Assembly (NCBI RefSeq): GCF_001552415.1
Contig: NZ_BCRD01000006.1
Location: forward strand, 1-64,000
DNA: 64,000 nt
Source of the DNA: Corynebacterium xerosis NBRC 16721 = ATCC 373
Lineage (GTDB): Bacteria; Actinomycetota; Actinomycetes; Mycobacteriales; Mycobacteriaceae
Reading direction: 5' to 3'
The position numbers were made by a program, and so were the translations under genes. Below, piece by piece: positions 24,597 through 34,941 of the stretch. The stretch's first letter is position 1; each line of letters opens with the position of its first letter. The notes beneath the pieces were generated by a model. It was given only the letters and a program-made list of their open reading frames with translations, was not told where the DNA came from and did not search any database.

Positions 24597-26864
24597 ATGA
24601 CCGACGCAACCGAGAGCAGCCGAAACATGAACGAATCCACCGCCGTCGACGCCCTGCTGCTGGCCATCGACGGCCCCTCGGGCACCGGCAAGTCGACGGT
24701 CTCGCGGGCCGTCGCCGAGCACCTCGGCGCCAAGTACCTGGACACCGGCGCGATGTACCGCGTGGCCACCCTGTGGGTGCTGCGCCAGGGCATCGACCCG
24801 GCCGACTCCGACGCGGTCGCTGCCGCCACCGCCGACCTGCCGCTGGCGGTCAGCGACGACCCGCGTTCGACGGAGGTGCTCCTCGACGGCGAGGACGTCT
24901 CCGGTGAGATCCGCGGCCCCGAGGTCACGCAGAACGTCTCCGCCGTGTCGGCGATCCCCGCCGTGCGCGAGAACCTCGTGGACCTGCAGCGCCGCCTGGC
25001 CGCCGACGCCGGCCGCTGCGTCGTAGAGGGCCGCGACATCGGCACCGTCGTGCTGCCGGACGTGCCGGCGAAGGTCTTCATGACCGCCGCCGCCGAGGTC
25101 CGCGCCCGCCGCCGCCACGCCCAGGACATCGCCGCCGGCCGCGACGCCGACTACGACGAGGTCCTGGCCGACGTCATCCGCCGCGACGAGCTCGACAGCT
25201 CCCGCGCCACGTCGCCGCTGCGACCGGCCGACGACGCCGTGGTGCTCGACACCTCCGAAATGGACATCGAGGAGGTCATCGACCACATCCTCGACGTCGT
25301 CGAGGCCGCCTACCCCGGCTCCGTCGACGGCGACGCCGGCGACGGCGCGACCGAGTTCGTCCAGGCCACCGCCGACGGCGCGCACGAGGACCCGGAGGCC
25401 GGCATCGACCGCGCCATCGCCGACCACGAGACCGTCATCGCCGACGCCATCGCCCGCGCCGAAGCCGGCGAACTCGGCGAGGACGACGAGGACTGGGAGG
25501 ACCTGGAGGAAGCGTTCTCCGTCCTCGGCTCCGCCGCCGAAGAGGACGAGGCGTTGCCGACCGTCGCCATCGTGGGCCGCCCCAACGTGGGCAAGTCGAC
25601 GATGGTCAACCGGTTCATCGGCCGTCGCGAAGCAGTCGTGGAGGACTTCCCCGGAGTCACCCGAGACCGCATCAGCTACCTCGGCGACTGGGGCGGCCGC
25701 CGCTTCTGGGTGCAGGACACCGGCGGCTGGGACCCCGATGCCAAGGGCCTCAACGCGTCCATCGCACGCCAGGCGGAGGCGGCGATGGAGACCGCCGACG
25801 TGATCATCATGGTCGTCGACACCAACGTCGGCGTCACCGCCACCGACGAGATGATGGCCCGCCGCCTGCAGCGCGCCGAACAGCCGGTGATCCTCACCGC
25901 CAACAAGTTCGAGTCGGACTCGCAGCTCGGCGACGTCGCCGAGTTCTGGGCCCTGGGCCTGGGCGAGCCGCACCCGACGTCGGCGCTGCACGGCCGCGGC
26001 AACGCGGACGTCATGGACGAGGTGGTCAAGGCCTTCCCCGAGGTGCCGCGCGCCAAGGCGCAGCCGCAGGGCCCGCGCCGCGTGGCCATCGTCGGCAAGC
26101 CGAACGTGGGCAAGTCGTCGCTGCTGAACAAGATCTCGGGCGAGGACCGCGCCGTGGTCTCCGACATCGCCGGCACCACCGTCGACCCGGTCGACTCGCT
26201 GGTGCAGCTCGAGGATTCGCTGTGGCGCTTCGTCGACACCGCCGGCATCCGCAAGAAGACGAAGCAGGCGCAGGGCCACGAGTTCTACGCGTCGCTGCGC
26301 ACGCGCTCGGCGATCGACAACTCCGAGGTCGTGATCTTCCTCGTCGACTCCTCCGAGCCGATCGCGGAACAGGACCAGCGCGTGCTGCGCATGATCCTCG
26401 ACTCCGGCCGCGCCCTGGTGGTCGCCTACAACAAGTGGGACCTCATGGACGAGGACCGCCGCGACATGCTCGAGCGCGAGATCGACCTGCAGCTGGCGCA
26501 CGTGCCGTGGGCGCGGCGCGTCAACATTTCGGCGAAGACCGGCCGCGCGCTGCAGAAGCTCGAGCCGGCGATGCTGGAGGCCCTGGATTCGTGGGACCGC
26601 CGCATCCCGACCGGCCGCCTGAACACCTGGCTGCGCACCGTGCTGCAGGAGGTGCCGCCGCCGATGCGCGGTGGCCGTCTGCCGCGCGTGCTGTTCGCCA
26701 CGCAGGCGTCGACGCGTCCGCCGGTGATCGTGCTGTTCACCACCGGCTTCCTGGAGCACGGTTACCGCCGTTTCCTGGAGCGCCGCCTGCGCGAGGAGTT
26801 CGGCTTCGAGGGCTCGCCCGTGCGCATCGCCGTGCGCGTGCGCGAGAAGCGCAAGCGCAAGTAG
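24597..26864 (+). CDS. Fused cytidylate kinase - GTPase Der
   Basis: One 755-residue protein with two enzymes. Residues ~18-235 are cytidylate kinase (phosphorylates CMP/dCMP): P-loop GPSGTGKST at 26-34, [12 protein letters not shown], and EGRDIGTVV. Residues ~236-318 are an acidic linker rich in Asp/Glu/Ala. Residues ~319-755 are Der (EngA), a 50S-assembly GTPase with two G domains: GRPNVGKST near 325 with DTGGW and NKFE, then GKPNVGKSS near 499 with DTAGIRKK and NKWD, and a C-terminal KH-like domain. It starts directly at the rluB stop. The two parts are separate genes in mycobacteria. Confidence 0.93.
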   Translation: MTDATESSRNMNESTAVDALLLAIDGPSGTGKSTVSRAVAEHLGAKYLDTGAMYRVATLWVLRQGIDPADSDAVAAATADLPLAVSDDPRSTEVLLDGEDVSGEIRGPEVTQNVSAVSAIPAVRENLVDLQRRLAADAGRCVVEGRDIGTVVLPDVPAKVFMTAAAEVRARRRHAQDIAAGRDADYDEVLADVIRRDELDSSRATSPLRPADDAVVLDTSEMDIEEVIDHILDVVEAAYPGSVDGDAGDGATEFVQATADGAHEDPEAGIDRAIADHETVIADAIARAEAGELGEDDEDWEDLEEAFSVLGSAAEEDEALPTVAIVGRPNVGKSTMVNRFIGRREAVVEDFPGVTRDRISYLGDWGGRRFWVQDTGGWDPDAKGLNASIARQAEAAMETADVIIMVVDTNVGVTATDEMMARRLQRAEQPVILTANKFESDSQLGDVAEFWALGLGEPHPTSALHGRGNADVMDEVVKAFPEVPRAKAQPQGPRRVAIVGKPNVGKSSLLNKISGEDRAVVSDIAGTTVDPVDSLVQLEDSLWRFVDTAGIRKKTKQAQGHEFYASLRTRSAIDNSEVVIFLVDSSEPIAEQDQRVLRMILDSGRALVVAYNKWDLMDEDRRDMLEREIDLQLAHVPWARRVNISAKTGRALQKLEPAMLEALDSWDRRIPTGRLNTWLRTVLQEVPPPMRGGRLPRVLFATQASTRPPVIVLFTTGFLEHGYRRFLERRLREEFGFEGSPVRIAVRVREKRKRK

Positions 26865-26899
26865 GCGAAGGCGGGCCGCTTGCGGCTTTGCGTGACGAC

Positions 26900-26934
26900 G
26901 CCCCGGCGCGACCGTTCCCCGGTCGCCCCGGGGC
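26900..26934 (+). terminator. Terminator-like hairpin after cmk-der
   Basis: GCCCCGG-CG-CGACC pairs with GGTCG-CC-CCGGGGC around a short loop. Only a weak T stretch follows (TTCGGCCGTTTTC), so termination may be partial. Confidence 0.55.
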
Positions 26935-27049
26935 TTCGGCCGTTTTCGGGCGTGGTCGATTGCGCGGCGGCGCGTCGTGCGTGCATTGTGGGGCCAGAAG
27001 CGAAGGGGCGCGACGATGGGCCCCTCATGAACGCAGGAGACGATGAGCG

Positions 27050-27958
27050 ATGTCCGGCAACCGGCATGGACGTGATCCCTTCGACGACGACCGCACCGAA
27101 TTCATCGGCCGCGACGAGCCGACGCGGAGCACCTGGGGCGGCCGCGACGACCAGCCCACCGAGTTCATCGGCCGCGACGCCGGATACGACCCGGACGCCG
27201 ATTTCGGCGGCGGCGCCGGCGGCACCAACCGCCCCAACCGCGGCGCCGACGAAACCCGCGCGGTGGGGCGCGACGGTTCCGGCCAGTACTGGGCGCCGCT
27301 GACGCCGGAGGAACGCGGCGTCGATCCGCGCGGCGCCGCCGGAGCCACGGGAGCCGCCGGTGCGGGCGGCGGTCTCCCGCCGCGCGACGACCGCGAGTAC
27401 CGCGACTACCGGGACGATGACCGTGACCGGCGCGACGACCGCGACGACGGTGGCCGCGGTGGCTTCGGCAAGGGTGCGACGATCGTGGCGGTGGCGGCGA
27501 TCATCGCCATCGTCATTCTGGTCGCGCTGATGTTCCGCTTCCTGTCCGGCGACGACACGGCGAACGACCCGACCACCGCGACGCCGCCTCCGGAGCCCAG
27601 CTCCACGACCTCGGAGACTGTGACGTCGGAGGAACCGACGGAGACCTCCGACCCGATGCGCGACGAGCTCGACCGTCTGCGCGAGGAGGTCAACAGCATC
27701 CGCGAGACCCCGCCGGCGATCCCGGGCCTGGGCGGCGGCGAGGCCGTCGCGGCGACGATCCCGGAGGCGGCCGGCAAGTCCCCGGCCGAGGTCGAGCTCG
27801 CTCTGCGGCGCGCCGGTTTCGGAGACATCACCATCCTCGACGCCAACGGCAACCCCACGAATTCGCTGTCGTCCCTGACCGGCACCGTGGCCACCATCGA
27901 TCCGCCGGCGGGCAGCACGGCCATGACCGATCAGCCGGTGACCATCACGCTGCAGTAG
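27050..27958 (+). CDS. Single-pass membrane protein with PASTA-like C-terminus
   Basis: A 302-residue protein. The cytoplasmic N-terminal half is disordered and very rich in Asp/Arg, with repeated TEFIGRD motifs (near residues 17 and 38) and a related ETRAVGRD near 69. A membrane segment lies at ~146-168 (IVAVAAIIAIVILVALMFRF). An exported Thr/Ser/Pro/Glu-rich linker follows, and the final ~60 residues (IPEAAGKSPAEVELALRRAG and DPPAGSTAMTDQPVTITL) resemble one PASTA domain. No kinase domain is present. The Thr-centred repeats look like possible Ser/Thr-kinase or FHA targets, by inference. AGGAGA precedes ATG 27050 by 10 bases. Function unknown. Confidence 0.7.
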   Translation: MSGNRHGRDPFDDDRTEFIGRDEPTRSTWGGRDDQPTEFIGRDAGYDPDADFGGGAGGTNRPNRGADETRAVGRDGSGQYWAPLTPEERGVDPRGAAGATGAAGAGGGLPPRDDREYRDYRDDDRDRRDDRDDGGRGGFGKGATIVAVAAIIAIVILVALMFRFLSGDDTANDPTTATPPPEPSSTTSETVTSEEPTETSDPMRDELDRLREEVNSIRETPPAIPGLGGGEAVAATIPEAAGKSPAEVELALRRAGFGDITILDANGNPTNSLSSLTGTVATIDPPAGSTAMTDQPVTITLQ

Positions 27959-27982
27959 TTTCCGCCGTTGCCCCCGCCGCCG

Positions 27983-29079
<1,097 letters not shown>

Positions 29080-29083
<4 letters not shown>

Positions 29084-30474
29084 CGCGGTTCGCCCTCCTC
29101 CCACGATTGCACCGTGTAGCGGCTCAGCCGCCAGTCGGCGCCCCAGTGTGCCGAGTGCGGGTCCGGGGCCAGCCCGGCCTTGGCCTTGAGGTGGCGGATG
29201 AAATCCGTCGGGTCCGGCAGTTGGTCCCACACCTGCGGCAGGAACGTGCCCTGGCGTCGGGGCCCCGAGAGGATCGCGCCGTCGACGTGCGGGCGCAGCG
29301 CGGCGATGGCGTTGGCTTCGGAATCGACGTCGAGGGTTTCGGGCGCCGAGAGAACGGAGACTTCGATGCGGATGCCGGGCAGTTCGGCTGCGGTGACGGC
29401 GGGGAAGCGCGGGTCGTCGAGTGCCGCGTCGATGGCGTGGGCGGCGATGTCCGCGCCGAGGGGCCGCGTCGGGCGCAACGAGCCGATGCAGCCGCGCAGG
29501 CGACCGTCGACGGTGAGGGTGACGAAGGATGCGCCCGGCGCGTCCAACCACGGGTGGCCGATCGTGCCGGACGGGTCGGGGCCACCGGCCAGCCGGTGCT
29601 CGAGCACCGCGCGGGCGTAGGCGGGCAGGCGCGGGCCGATGGGGTCAAAGCGGACGGCGGGGTAGCCGACCACCCGGTGGGGATCGCCGCCGGGGGCGTC
29701 GGCCGAGGTCGCGCGGTCCATTACGGTGCCGGCCCACCCGGCGCGGCGGGCGAAACCGATCAGCCCGTTGATGGGGATGGCCCCGCATGCCGACCTCGGT
29801 GGCAGCGGCGCCTCCAGCCGCAGGATGCGGTCGAGCGTGTCGGCGTCGGCCGCGACGGCTTCCGCGACGGGCAGAAAGTGCGACAGGTCGGAGCTGATGA
29901 TCAGCAGCGTGTCGTCGTCGGCCATGACCGCGGCGACGAGTTCGGTCATCTCCGCCACCGTCGCGTCCCCCGCCACCAACGGCAGAACGGGCAGGCCGGG
30001 TGCGATGACCTGCAGGAAAGGCAGGTGGACCTCCACGGAATGTTCGCGGGCGTGGACGCCGGGCGAGGTGACCAGCAGATCCGGGAAGGTCGGGGCCAGA
30101 CGAGCGCGCAGGTCGTCGCAAAGCCCCGCCGGCACGGCGACGGAACCCAGCGGCGTGTCGAAGGCGTCGACGCCGGCATCCGCGACGCCGCGCACGGGCA
30201 CGCGGTGGGCCGGGCCGAGGACCACGGCGCGGGCGAACCGGGAGGGGACGATGAGCCGGTATCCGGAGGCCGCCACGGCACCCGAATAGACGTAGCCCGC
30301 GTGGGGCAGGATCAGCGCGCGGGGCGGCGGGGCGTCGTCAGGCTGCGCGGCACCTGCCAACAGTGCCTCGATCTGCTCGCGCAACTCGCGCGCGTCCGCG
30401 GGGTAGAACGTGCCGGCCACGGCGGGCGGGCGGGTGCGGGGACCCGGCTTTTCGCGGAACATGCTGGGGAACAT
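29080..30474 (-). CDS. Memo - AMMECR1 fusion protein
   Basis: Residues ~12-275 are a Memo-family domain with a non-haem metal site: LPHAGYVYSG, LGPAHR, HSVEVHLPFLQ and the conserved cysteine in ACGAIPING. Residues ~285-464 are an AMMECR1 domain with the hallmark FVTLTVDGRLRGCIGSLRP and IEVSVLS. In many genomes these are separate genes beside a radical SAM gene; here they are one chain coupled to amrS. Biochemical role unknown for bacteria. GGAGG lies 7 bases before ATG 30474, with minus-strand TACCCT (30500-30495) as likely promoter. Confidence 0.88.
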
Positions 30475-30494
30475 GGGACACCTCCGGTGACCCC

Positions 30495-30534
30495 AGGGTA
30501 CGTCGGGGCCCGGATCCGGGGCGGGCGATAAAGT
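30495..30534. promoter_or_regulatory. Divergent -10 boxes of the Memo operon and the SNF2 gene
   Basis: Minus-strand TACCCT (30500-30495) serves the Memo-AMMECR1 gene, which has a short leader with GGAGG. Plus-strand TAAAGT (30529-30534) lies 7 bases before the SNF2 ATG, fitting a leaderless mRNA. Confidence 0.45.
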
Positions 30535-30541
30535 CGGGGCC

Positions 30542-33256
30542 ATGAATGCCGTCGCCCCACGCGAGTCGATCGACCTCATCCGCCGCTGGTCCGGGCAGGC
30601 GGTGCGGGTGCTCGACGGTCGCGGGCGCATCGCCGACGCCGCCGCCGGCGCGACCGCGGAACTCGTGCAGCGCACGGTGCCGGTCAAACTCGACGGTGGC
30701 GTGGCGTGGCGGGTGTTGCCCGTCGATTCCGCGGCCCTGCTGCGCGCCGGCGAGATCGTGCGGCACCGGTGGCTGACCGGGATCGGGATGGAGGAAGCGC
30801 GGCTCGTCGACGAGCTCGCCGGGCCCGCAGCGACGGCCGTGCGCGAGACGTGGGCGGCCGAAGGGTGGCGCAGGTTCTTCTCGCGCCCGGATGCGCGCGC
30901 GACGGCGGATCGGGCGGTGGCGTACCTGGGTGACGTGGTTGACCGCGTGCGCCGCCGCGAGCTGCCGGCGTTGCTGGACCGGCTGGAGGTCGAGGCCACC
31001 AGCGCCGCGCCGCAGTTGGTGCCCACGGACCTGATGTACCCGGACGTCGGGGTGCTGCAGGTGCTTGCCGACGGCCTGCCGGGCGGGTTCGGGGCGCCCG
31101 AGCTGTTGTCCGGTGCGGATGTCGCCGCATTGCCGGAGGCGCTGGGGGCGCTGGCCAGTGCGTTGGAGACGGAGCGGACGACGCGCTTGGCGGCGATCGG
31201 CGCGGGCGAACGGCTGCGCGGGGTGGCCGTCGGCGAGTTGTTGGCGGGGCTGGGGGTGGAGGCGCTGCGCGACGTCACGCGCGACCGGCTGCGCATCGCG
31301 CCCATCGAGGACGCGGGTTTGCGGACGGTGGGGGCGGTGCTGGCGGCGGGGGCGTCGCTGGCGGAGGTGCCGGGCATCGGGCCGGATTCGGCGCGGAAGT
31401 TGCTCGGTGCGGCGCAGACGCTGCGGCAGCAAACGTTCGACGATCAGCCGGTGCAGCTGGATCCGGCGAACCGGTCGCCGGAAGCCACCGACGTACTGCG
31501 GCAGTTGCGCCGCTGGGAGATCGCCCGCGGGCCGCTGCGGGGCCCGGACGGGTCGACGGCGGCGGTGGCGCTCTCGGCACTGGCGCCCGTGATGGCCCCG
31601 GGCGTCGGCGACGTGGTGGTGTTCCCGACCTCCGGCCGCGGAATCCCCGAATTCCGGGGTGCGGTGGCGGGCGTGCTGCGCCTGGCCGAGGCGCTGCGTG
31701 GTGCGGCGGGACGGGTCGCAGGCGGCGGGGACAAGGCCGGGGCAGCGACTGGGACACCGCCGGGCGCGTCCCCGAACGCCTCCGACGAAGAGCTGTGGGC
31801 GGATTTCCGGGCGCGGCCGGCGGATTATCAGGCGCTGGCGGCCCAGCTGGGGTTGCTTCCCGACGAAGGCGAGCGCGTCCACGGCGACCTGCCGGAGGAG
31901 ATCGTCGCGGCGATTCGCGGCATGGACCTGGACACCCGCTATTTGGCGGCGTCGCTGCGCGGTTACCAGGATTTCGCGGCGCGGTTCGCGCTGGTGCAGA
32001 AGAAGGTGCTCATCGGCGACGAGATGGGTCTGGGCAAGACCATCGAGGCGCTGGCCGCGCTGACGCATCTGCACGCCGAGGGGCGGACGCATTTCCTGGT
32101 CGTGTGCCCGGCGGCGGTGGTGTCGAATTGGATCCGCGAGGTGGAGTCGAAGTCGCGGCTGGAGGCGCGCCGGTTGCACGGCGCGGCCCGTGAGCTGGCG
32201 GTCGACGAGTGGCTGACGCGCGGGGGAGTCGGCGTGACCACCTATGGCACGTTGGGCACGGTCCGCGACCGCGTCGCCGCGTGCCCGGGGCTGGCCTGCG
32301 TGATCGTGGACGAGGCCCACTACATCAAGAATCCCGCGGCGAAGCGGTCGCAGTTGTTGGCCGGGGTGATCGCGGAAGTCGACGGCGCGATCCTGCTCAC
32401 CGGCACGGCGCTGGAGAACCGCATCGATGAGTTCCGCACGCTGGTGGGCTACCTGCGCCCGGACCTGGTGGAAGGGGAGAAGGACGTGCCGGTGGCGGAA
32501 TTCCGCGAGCTGGTCGCGCCGGTGTACCTCCGGCGCAATCAGGCCGACGTGCTCGACGAGCTGCCCGATCTGGTCGAGGTCGACGATTGGGTGGAGGCCA
32601 CCGAGGCGGACGATGCCGCGTACCGGAAGGCCGTCGGCGAGGGGAACTTCATGGCCATGCGGCGGGCGGCGTATGTCGCCGGCGCAGGATCGGCGAAGGT
32701 GGAGCGGTTGGTCGACATCGCCGAGGAAGCCCGCGACAACGGTCGCCGCGTGATCGTCTTCTCGCACTTCCGCGATGTGATCGACACGGTCATGGCGGTC
32801 CTGGGTGACGTCGCGGTGGGCCCTTTGACCGGCGACGTGCCGGCCAATCGGAGGCAGGAGCTGGTCGACGAGTTCTCCGCAGCCGACGGTGGGGCGGTGC
32901 TGGTGTCGCAGATCGTGGCTGGCGGCGTGGGCCTGAACATCCAGGCGGCGTCGGTGGTGGTCATCTGCGAGCCGCAGCTGAAGCCGACTACCGAGTGGCA
33001 GGCCATCGCCCGCGCGCACCGCATGGGCCAGTTGGAGAGCGTCCAGGTGCACAGGTTGCTGCTGGAGGATTCCGTCGACGCGCGGATCCTGGAGATCCTC
33101 GCCCGCAAAAAGCAGCTTTTCGACGACGTGGTGCGGGTGTCCACCACCGCCGAGGCCGCGCCGGAGGCGTACGACGTGTCGGAGGCGGAACTCGCGCGCG
33201 AAATCATCGCCGCCGAGCGGGAGCGGCTGGCGGTGGATCCCGAGAATCGACCGTGA
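30542..33256 (+). CDS. SNF2-family DEAH-box helicase/ATPase
   Basis: A 904-residue Swi2/Snf2 ATPase. The N-terminal ~450 residues contain a helix-hairpin-helix-like segment (VPGIGPDSARKLLGAAQTL, ~280-298) that suggests DNA binding. The motor has GDEMGLGKTIEALAAL near 493, VDEAHYIKN near 589, LTGTALENR, and in lobe 2 VLVSQIVAGGVGLNIQ and the arginine finger helix AIARAHRMGQ. The bacterial SNF2/RapA class remodels protein-DNA or RNA polymerase complexes; this one's target is unknown. It is monocistronic, divergent from the Memo operon, with a probable leaderless promoter. Confidence 0.88.
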   Translation: MNAVAPRESIDLIRRWSGQAVRVLDGRGRIADAAAGATAELVQRTVPVKLDGGVAWRVLPVDSAALLRAGEIVRHRWLTGIGMEEARLVDELAGPAATAVRETWAAEGWRRFFSRPDARATADRAVAYLGDVVDRVRRRELPALLDRLEVEATSAAPQLVPTDLMYPDVGVLQVLADGLPGGFGAPELLSGADVAALPEALGALASALETERTTRLAAIGAGERLRGVAVGELLAGLGVEALRDVTRDRLRIAPIEDAGLRTVGAVLAAGASLAEVPGIGPDSARKLLGAAQTLRQQTFDDQPVQLDPANRSPEATDVLRQLRRWEIARGPLRGPDGSTAAVALSALAPVMAPGVGDVVVFPTSGRGIPEFRGAVAGVLRLAEALRGAAGRVAGGGDKAGAATGTPPGASPNASDEELWADFRARPADYQALAAQLGLLPDEGERVHGDLPEEIVAAIRGMDLDTRYLAASLRGYQDFAARFALVQKKVLIGDEMGLGKTIEALAALTHLHAEGRTHFLVVCPAAVVSNWIREVESKSRLEARRLHGAARELAVDEWLTRGGVGVTTYGTLGTVRDRVAACPGLACVIVDEAHYIKNPAAKRSQLLAGVIAEVDGAILLTGTALENRIDEFRTLVGYLRPDLVEGEKDVPVAEFRELVAPVYLRRNQADVLDELPDLVEVDDWVEATEADDAAYRKAVGEGNFMAMRRAAYVAGAGSAKVERLVDIAEEARDNGRRVIVFSHFRDVIDTVMAVLGDVAVGPLTGDVPANRRQELVDEFSAADGGAVLVSQIVAGGVGLNIQAASVVVICEPQLKPTTEWQAIARAHRMGQLESVQVHRLLLEDSVDARILEILARKKQLFDDVVRVSTTAEAAPEAYDVSEAELAREIIAAERERLAVDPENRP

Positions 33257-33322
33257 CCTGCGGATTAGCCCACCATGCCGACAATGTTGTAATCTGTGGC
33301 AGTTGCCGTTGAACGGCAGCGG

Positions 33323-33399
33323 CGGACTGTGGCGCAGCTTGGTAGCGCACCTCACTGGGGGTGAGGGGGTCGCAGGTTCAAATCCTGTCAGTCCGACCA
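33323..33399 (+). tRNA. tRNA-Pro (anticodon GGG)
   Basis: A full cloverleaf with encoded CCA: acceptor CGGACTG (33323-33329) pairs with CAGTCCG (33389-33395). The anticodon stem CCTCA/TGAGG encloses loop CTGGGGG, giving anticodon GGG at 33357-33359. The T arm contains GGTTCAAATCC. Reads CCC and probably CCU codons. Confidence 0.96.
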
Positions 33400-33429
33400 A
33401 AGCGTCACATGCAGTTCGTCACGGCTGCG

Positions 33430-33463
33430 GCCCCGGTGGAGATCATCTCCGCCGGGGCTTTTT
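33430..33463 (+). terminator. Rho-independent terminator after tRNA-Pro
   Basis: GCCCCGGTGGAGA pairs with TCTCCGCCGGGGC (one T-G pair) around a TCA loop and is followed by TTTTT. Confidence 0.9.
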
Positions 33464-33574
33464 GCGTGCGTGGGCGCGACGGGCTTTCAGAACGGTGTGC
33501 ACTGGAGCTGCTCTACGGTGACATCCGGCTGACGACAGGTGATGTGAAGGGCATTGGGCGGTTTACATGTCACG

Positions 33575-33589
33575 CATTTTCGGAAAATG
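33575..33589. promoter_or_regulatory. Perfect 15-base palindrome, possible operator
   Basis: CATTTTCGGAAAATG has two perfect 7-base arms around a single G. It is the only AT-rich island in the 240-base gap 33464-33703 and precedes a TATCCT box near 33602. The rest of the gap shows no gene. Confidence 0.4.
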
Positions 33590-33703
33590 ACCGGGTATCG
33601 CTATCCTTAGCGCTATTCTTCAGGACCATCCCGCCGCCCGGCGGGGCATGCGCTGGAGCGGACGCGTCCGACGCGCCCGCCAATGCGACTTCAGGAGGCA
33701 GCA

Positions 33704-34279
33704 ATGACCCAGATTTCGAGCCGTCACGAAAACGTCGCCCGCGACTTCGCGGCCGTCGCGGACCGCGTCACCAAGTGGGATGCGCCCACCCCGGTTCCCG
33801 AGTGGATCACCGGCGACATCGTCGAGCACCTGCTCACCTGGTTCCCGCCCGCCCTCGAGTCCTGGGGCGGCCCGTCCCTGACGGACATCCCGTCGCGCGG
33901 CCTCGCCGACCGCTGGCGCCTGCGCACCGTCGAGGTCCAGGCCATCCTCGACGACCGCGACCTCGCCTCGAAGACCATCGAGTCCGGCGACTTCGCCGGC
34001 ATGCGCCTCGACGAGGCCATCGACCGCCTGTACACCGCCGACGTGTTCATGCACACGTGGGACCTGGCCAAGGCCGCCGACATCGAGGTCCACCTCTCCG
34101 GCTCCTACGCCGCCGGCGTGCACGAGGGCCTGGCCGCGATGGGCGAGGGCCTGCGCGACTCCAGCCACTTCGGCCCGGCCGTCGACACCGATTCCGAGGA
34201 CCAGGTCGAGCGCCTCATGGCCTTCGTCGGCCGTGACCCGCAGTGGTCCGCGCCCTCGCTCGCCTCGGCCCCCAGCTAG
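33704..34279 (+). CDS. DinB/maleylpyruvate-isomerase-fold protein (TIGR03086-like)
   Basis: A 191-residue four-helix-bundle protein. It resembles actinobacterial TIGR03086 proteins: an N-terminal helix, then PVPEWITGDIVEHLLTWFP where the family has W(T/S)VRDLVAHL, and later TADVFMHTWDLAKA, where the His and Asp are in the family metal-binding position. The second expected histidine (in VEHLL) is present. Likely a metal-dependent thiol-linked or detoxification protein, unproven. AGGAGG lies 6 bases before ATG 33704, an excellent ribosome site. It ends overlapping the GH25 stop on the other strand. Confidence 0.75.
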   Translation: MTQISSRHENVARDFAAVADRVTKWDAPTPVPEWITGDIVEHLLTWFPPALESWGGPSLTDIPSRGLADRWRLRTVEVQAILDDRDLASKTIESGDFAGMRLDEAIDRLYTADVFMHTWDLAKAADIEVHLSGSYAAGVHEGLAAMGEGLRDSSHFGPAVDTDSEDQVERLMAFVGRDPQWSAPSLASAPS

Positions 34280-34917
34280 TTTCCGGGCAGTCGTCCCACC
34301 AGCAGTTCCGCCAATTCGCCGTCGTCGCCGCGAAACGCGTTGACGTCGACGGCGAACCCGGCCACCGACCCCCGATCCGTGAATTGCCACAGGTCGGGGG
34401 TTCGTCCTCGGAAGGGCCGCCACGCGCGGTGCCCGTCTCCGGGGTAGCGGTCGCCGCCCGGCCACTGCGCAAGCCACAGCCCACCGCCGATGGCGGGAAA
34501 CGGGCGCAACCGCCAGTACGACCGCGTCGTGTAGATCCCGGCGCACCGCACGCCCCGGTCCGCCAACGCGTCCGCCGCCGCTGCCACATCCGCCGCGCTC
34601 AGGTGATGAGGCACGGTCTCGACGTCGAGCCAGACCGCCGGGGCGTCGTCAAGCACGGGCCCGTACGCCGCGACCAGCTGCTTTGCGACGACCCGCGCCT
34701 GTTCCCGCAACGTCGTGCCCTCCAGCGGATGGCGGACGTACCAATAGGCCCCGACGGCGAGCCCGTTGGCCCGGGCGTCGGCGACGTGCGAGGCGAACAC
34801 CGGGTCCGCGTACGTGCCGTCGCAGGCGCGGACGATGGCGAAACGGTGCCCGCCGGCCACGGCCGCGGACATGGGCAGCCCGTCCTGCCACTGGCTGACG
34901 TCGATGCCGGTGAGGAT
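34276..34917 (-). CDS. GH25 (lysozyme-like) glycosidase with no ordinary start codon
   Basis: Glycoside hydrolase 25 fold, the family of N-acetylmuramidases. The start motif GIDVSQWQ, then FAIVRACDGTYADP, GAYWYVRH and the catalytic acidic WLDVET are all visible, ending with WQFTDRGSVAGFAVDVNAF. No signal peptide is seen, unlike most secreted members. The GIDVSQWQ motif lies upstream of the first ATG (34872), and between it and the in-frame TAG that ends the preceding gene there is no ATG, GTG or TTG. An ATC at 34917 follows GGAAAGG by 7 bases and is taken as the start. The alternative is a 198-residue product lacking the catalytic Asp motif. Confidence 0.7.
   Translation of the reverse strand: MLTGIDVSQWQDGLPMSAAVAGGHRFAIVRACDGTYADPVFASHVADARANGLAVGAYWYVRHPLEGTTLREQARVVAKQLVAAYGPVLDDAPAVWLDVETVPHHLSAADVAAAADALADRGVRCAGIYTTRSYWRLRPFPAIGGGLWLAQWPGGDRYPGDGHRAWRPFRGRTPDLWQFTDRGSVAGFAVDVNAFRGDDGELAELLVGRLPGN
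34644..34654 (+). repeat. CGTCGTCAAGC word, copy 4
   Basis: Exact copy inside the GH25 gene; on the gene's own strand it is read as Leu-Asp-Asp using the CTT codon, which is uncommon in these genes. Confidence 0.55.
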
Positions 34918-34941
34918 GGTGAGACCTTTCCGGGCCCGGGC

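Noticed and set aside
23721..26759. Very long open frame on the minus strand opposite rluB and cmk-der (and similar ones near 2.5-4.8, 11.3-14.5 and 51.1-54.9 kb)
   Set aside because: These are antisense shadows produced by the GC-rich third codon positions of real genes. Their composition (runs of Arg, Ala, Gly, His, Val) matches no protein family, and the sense strand encodes complete conserved enzymes.
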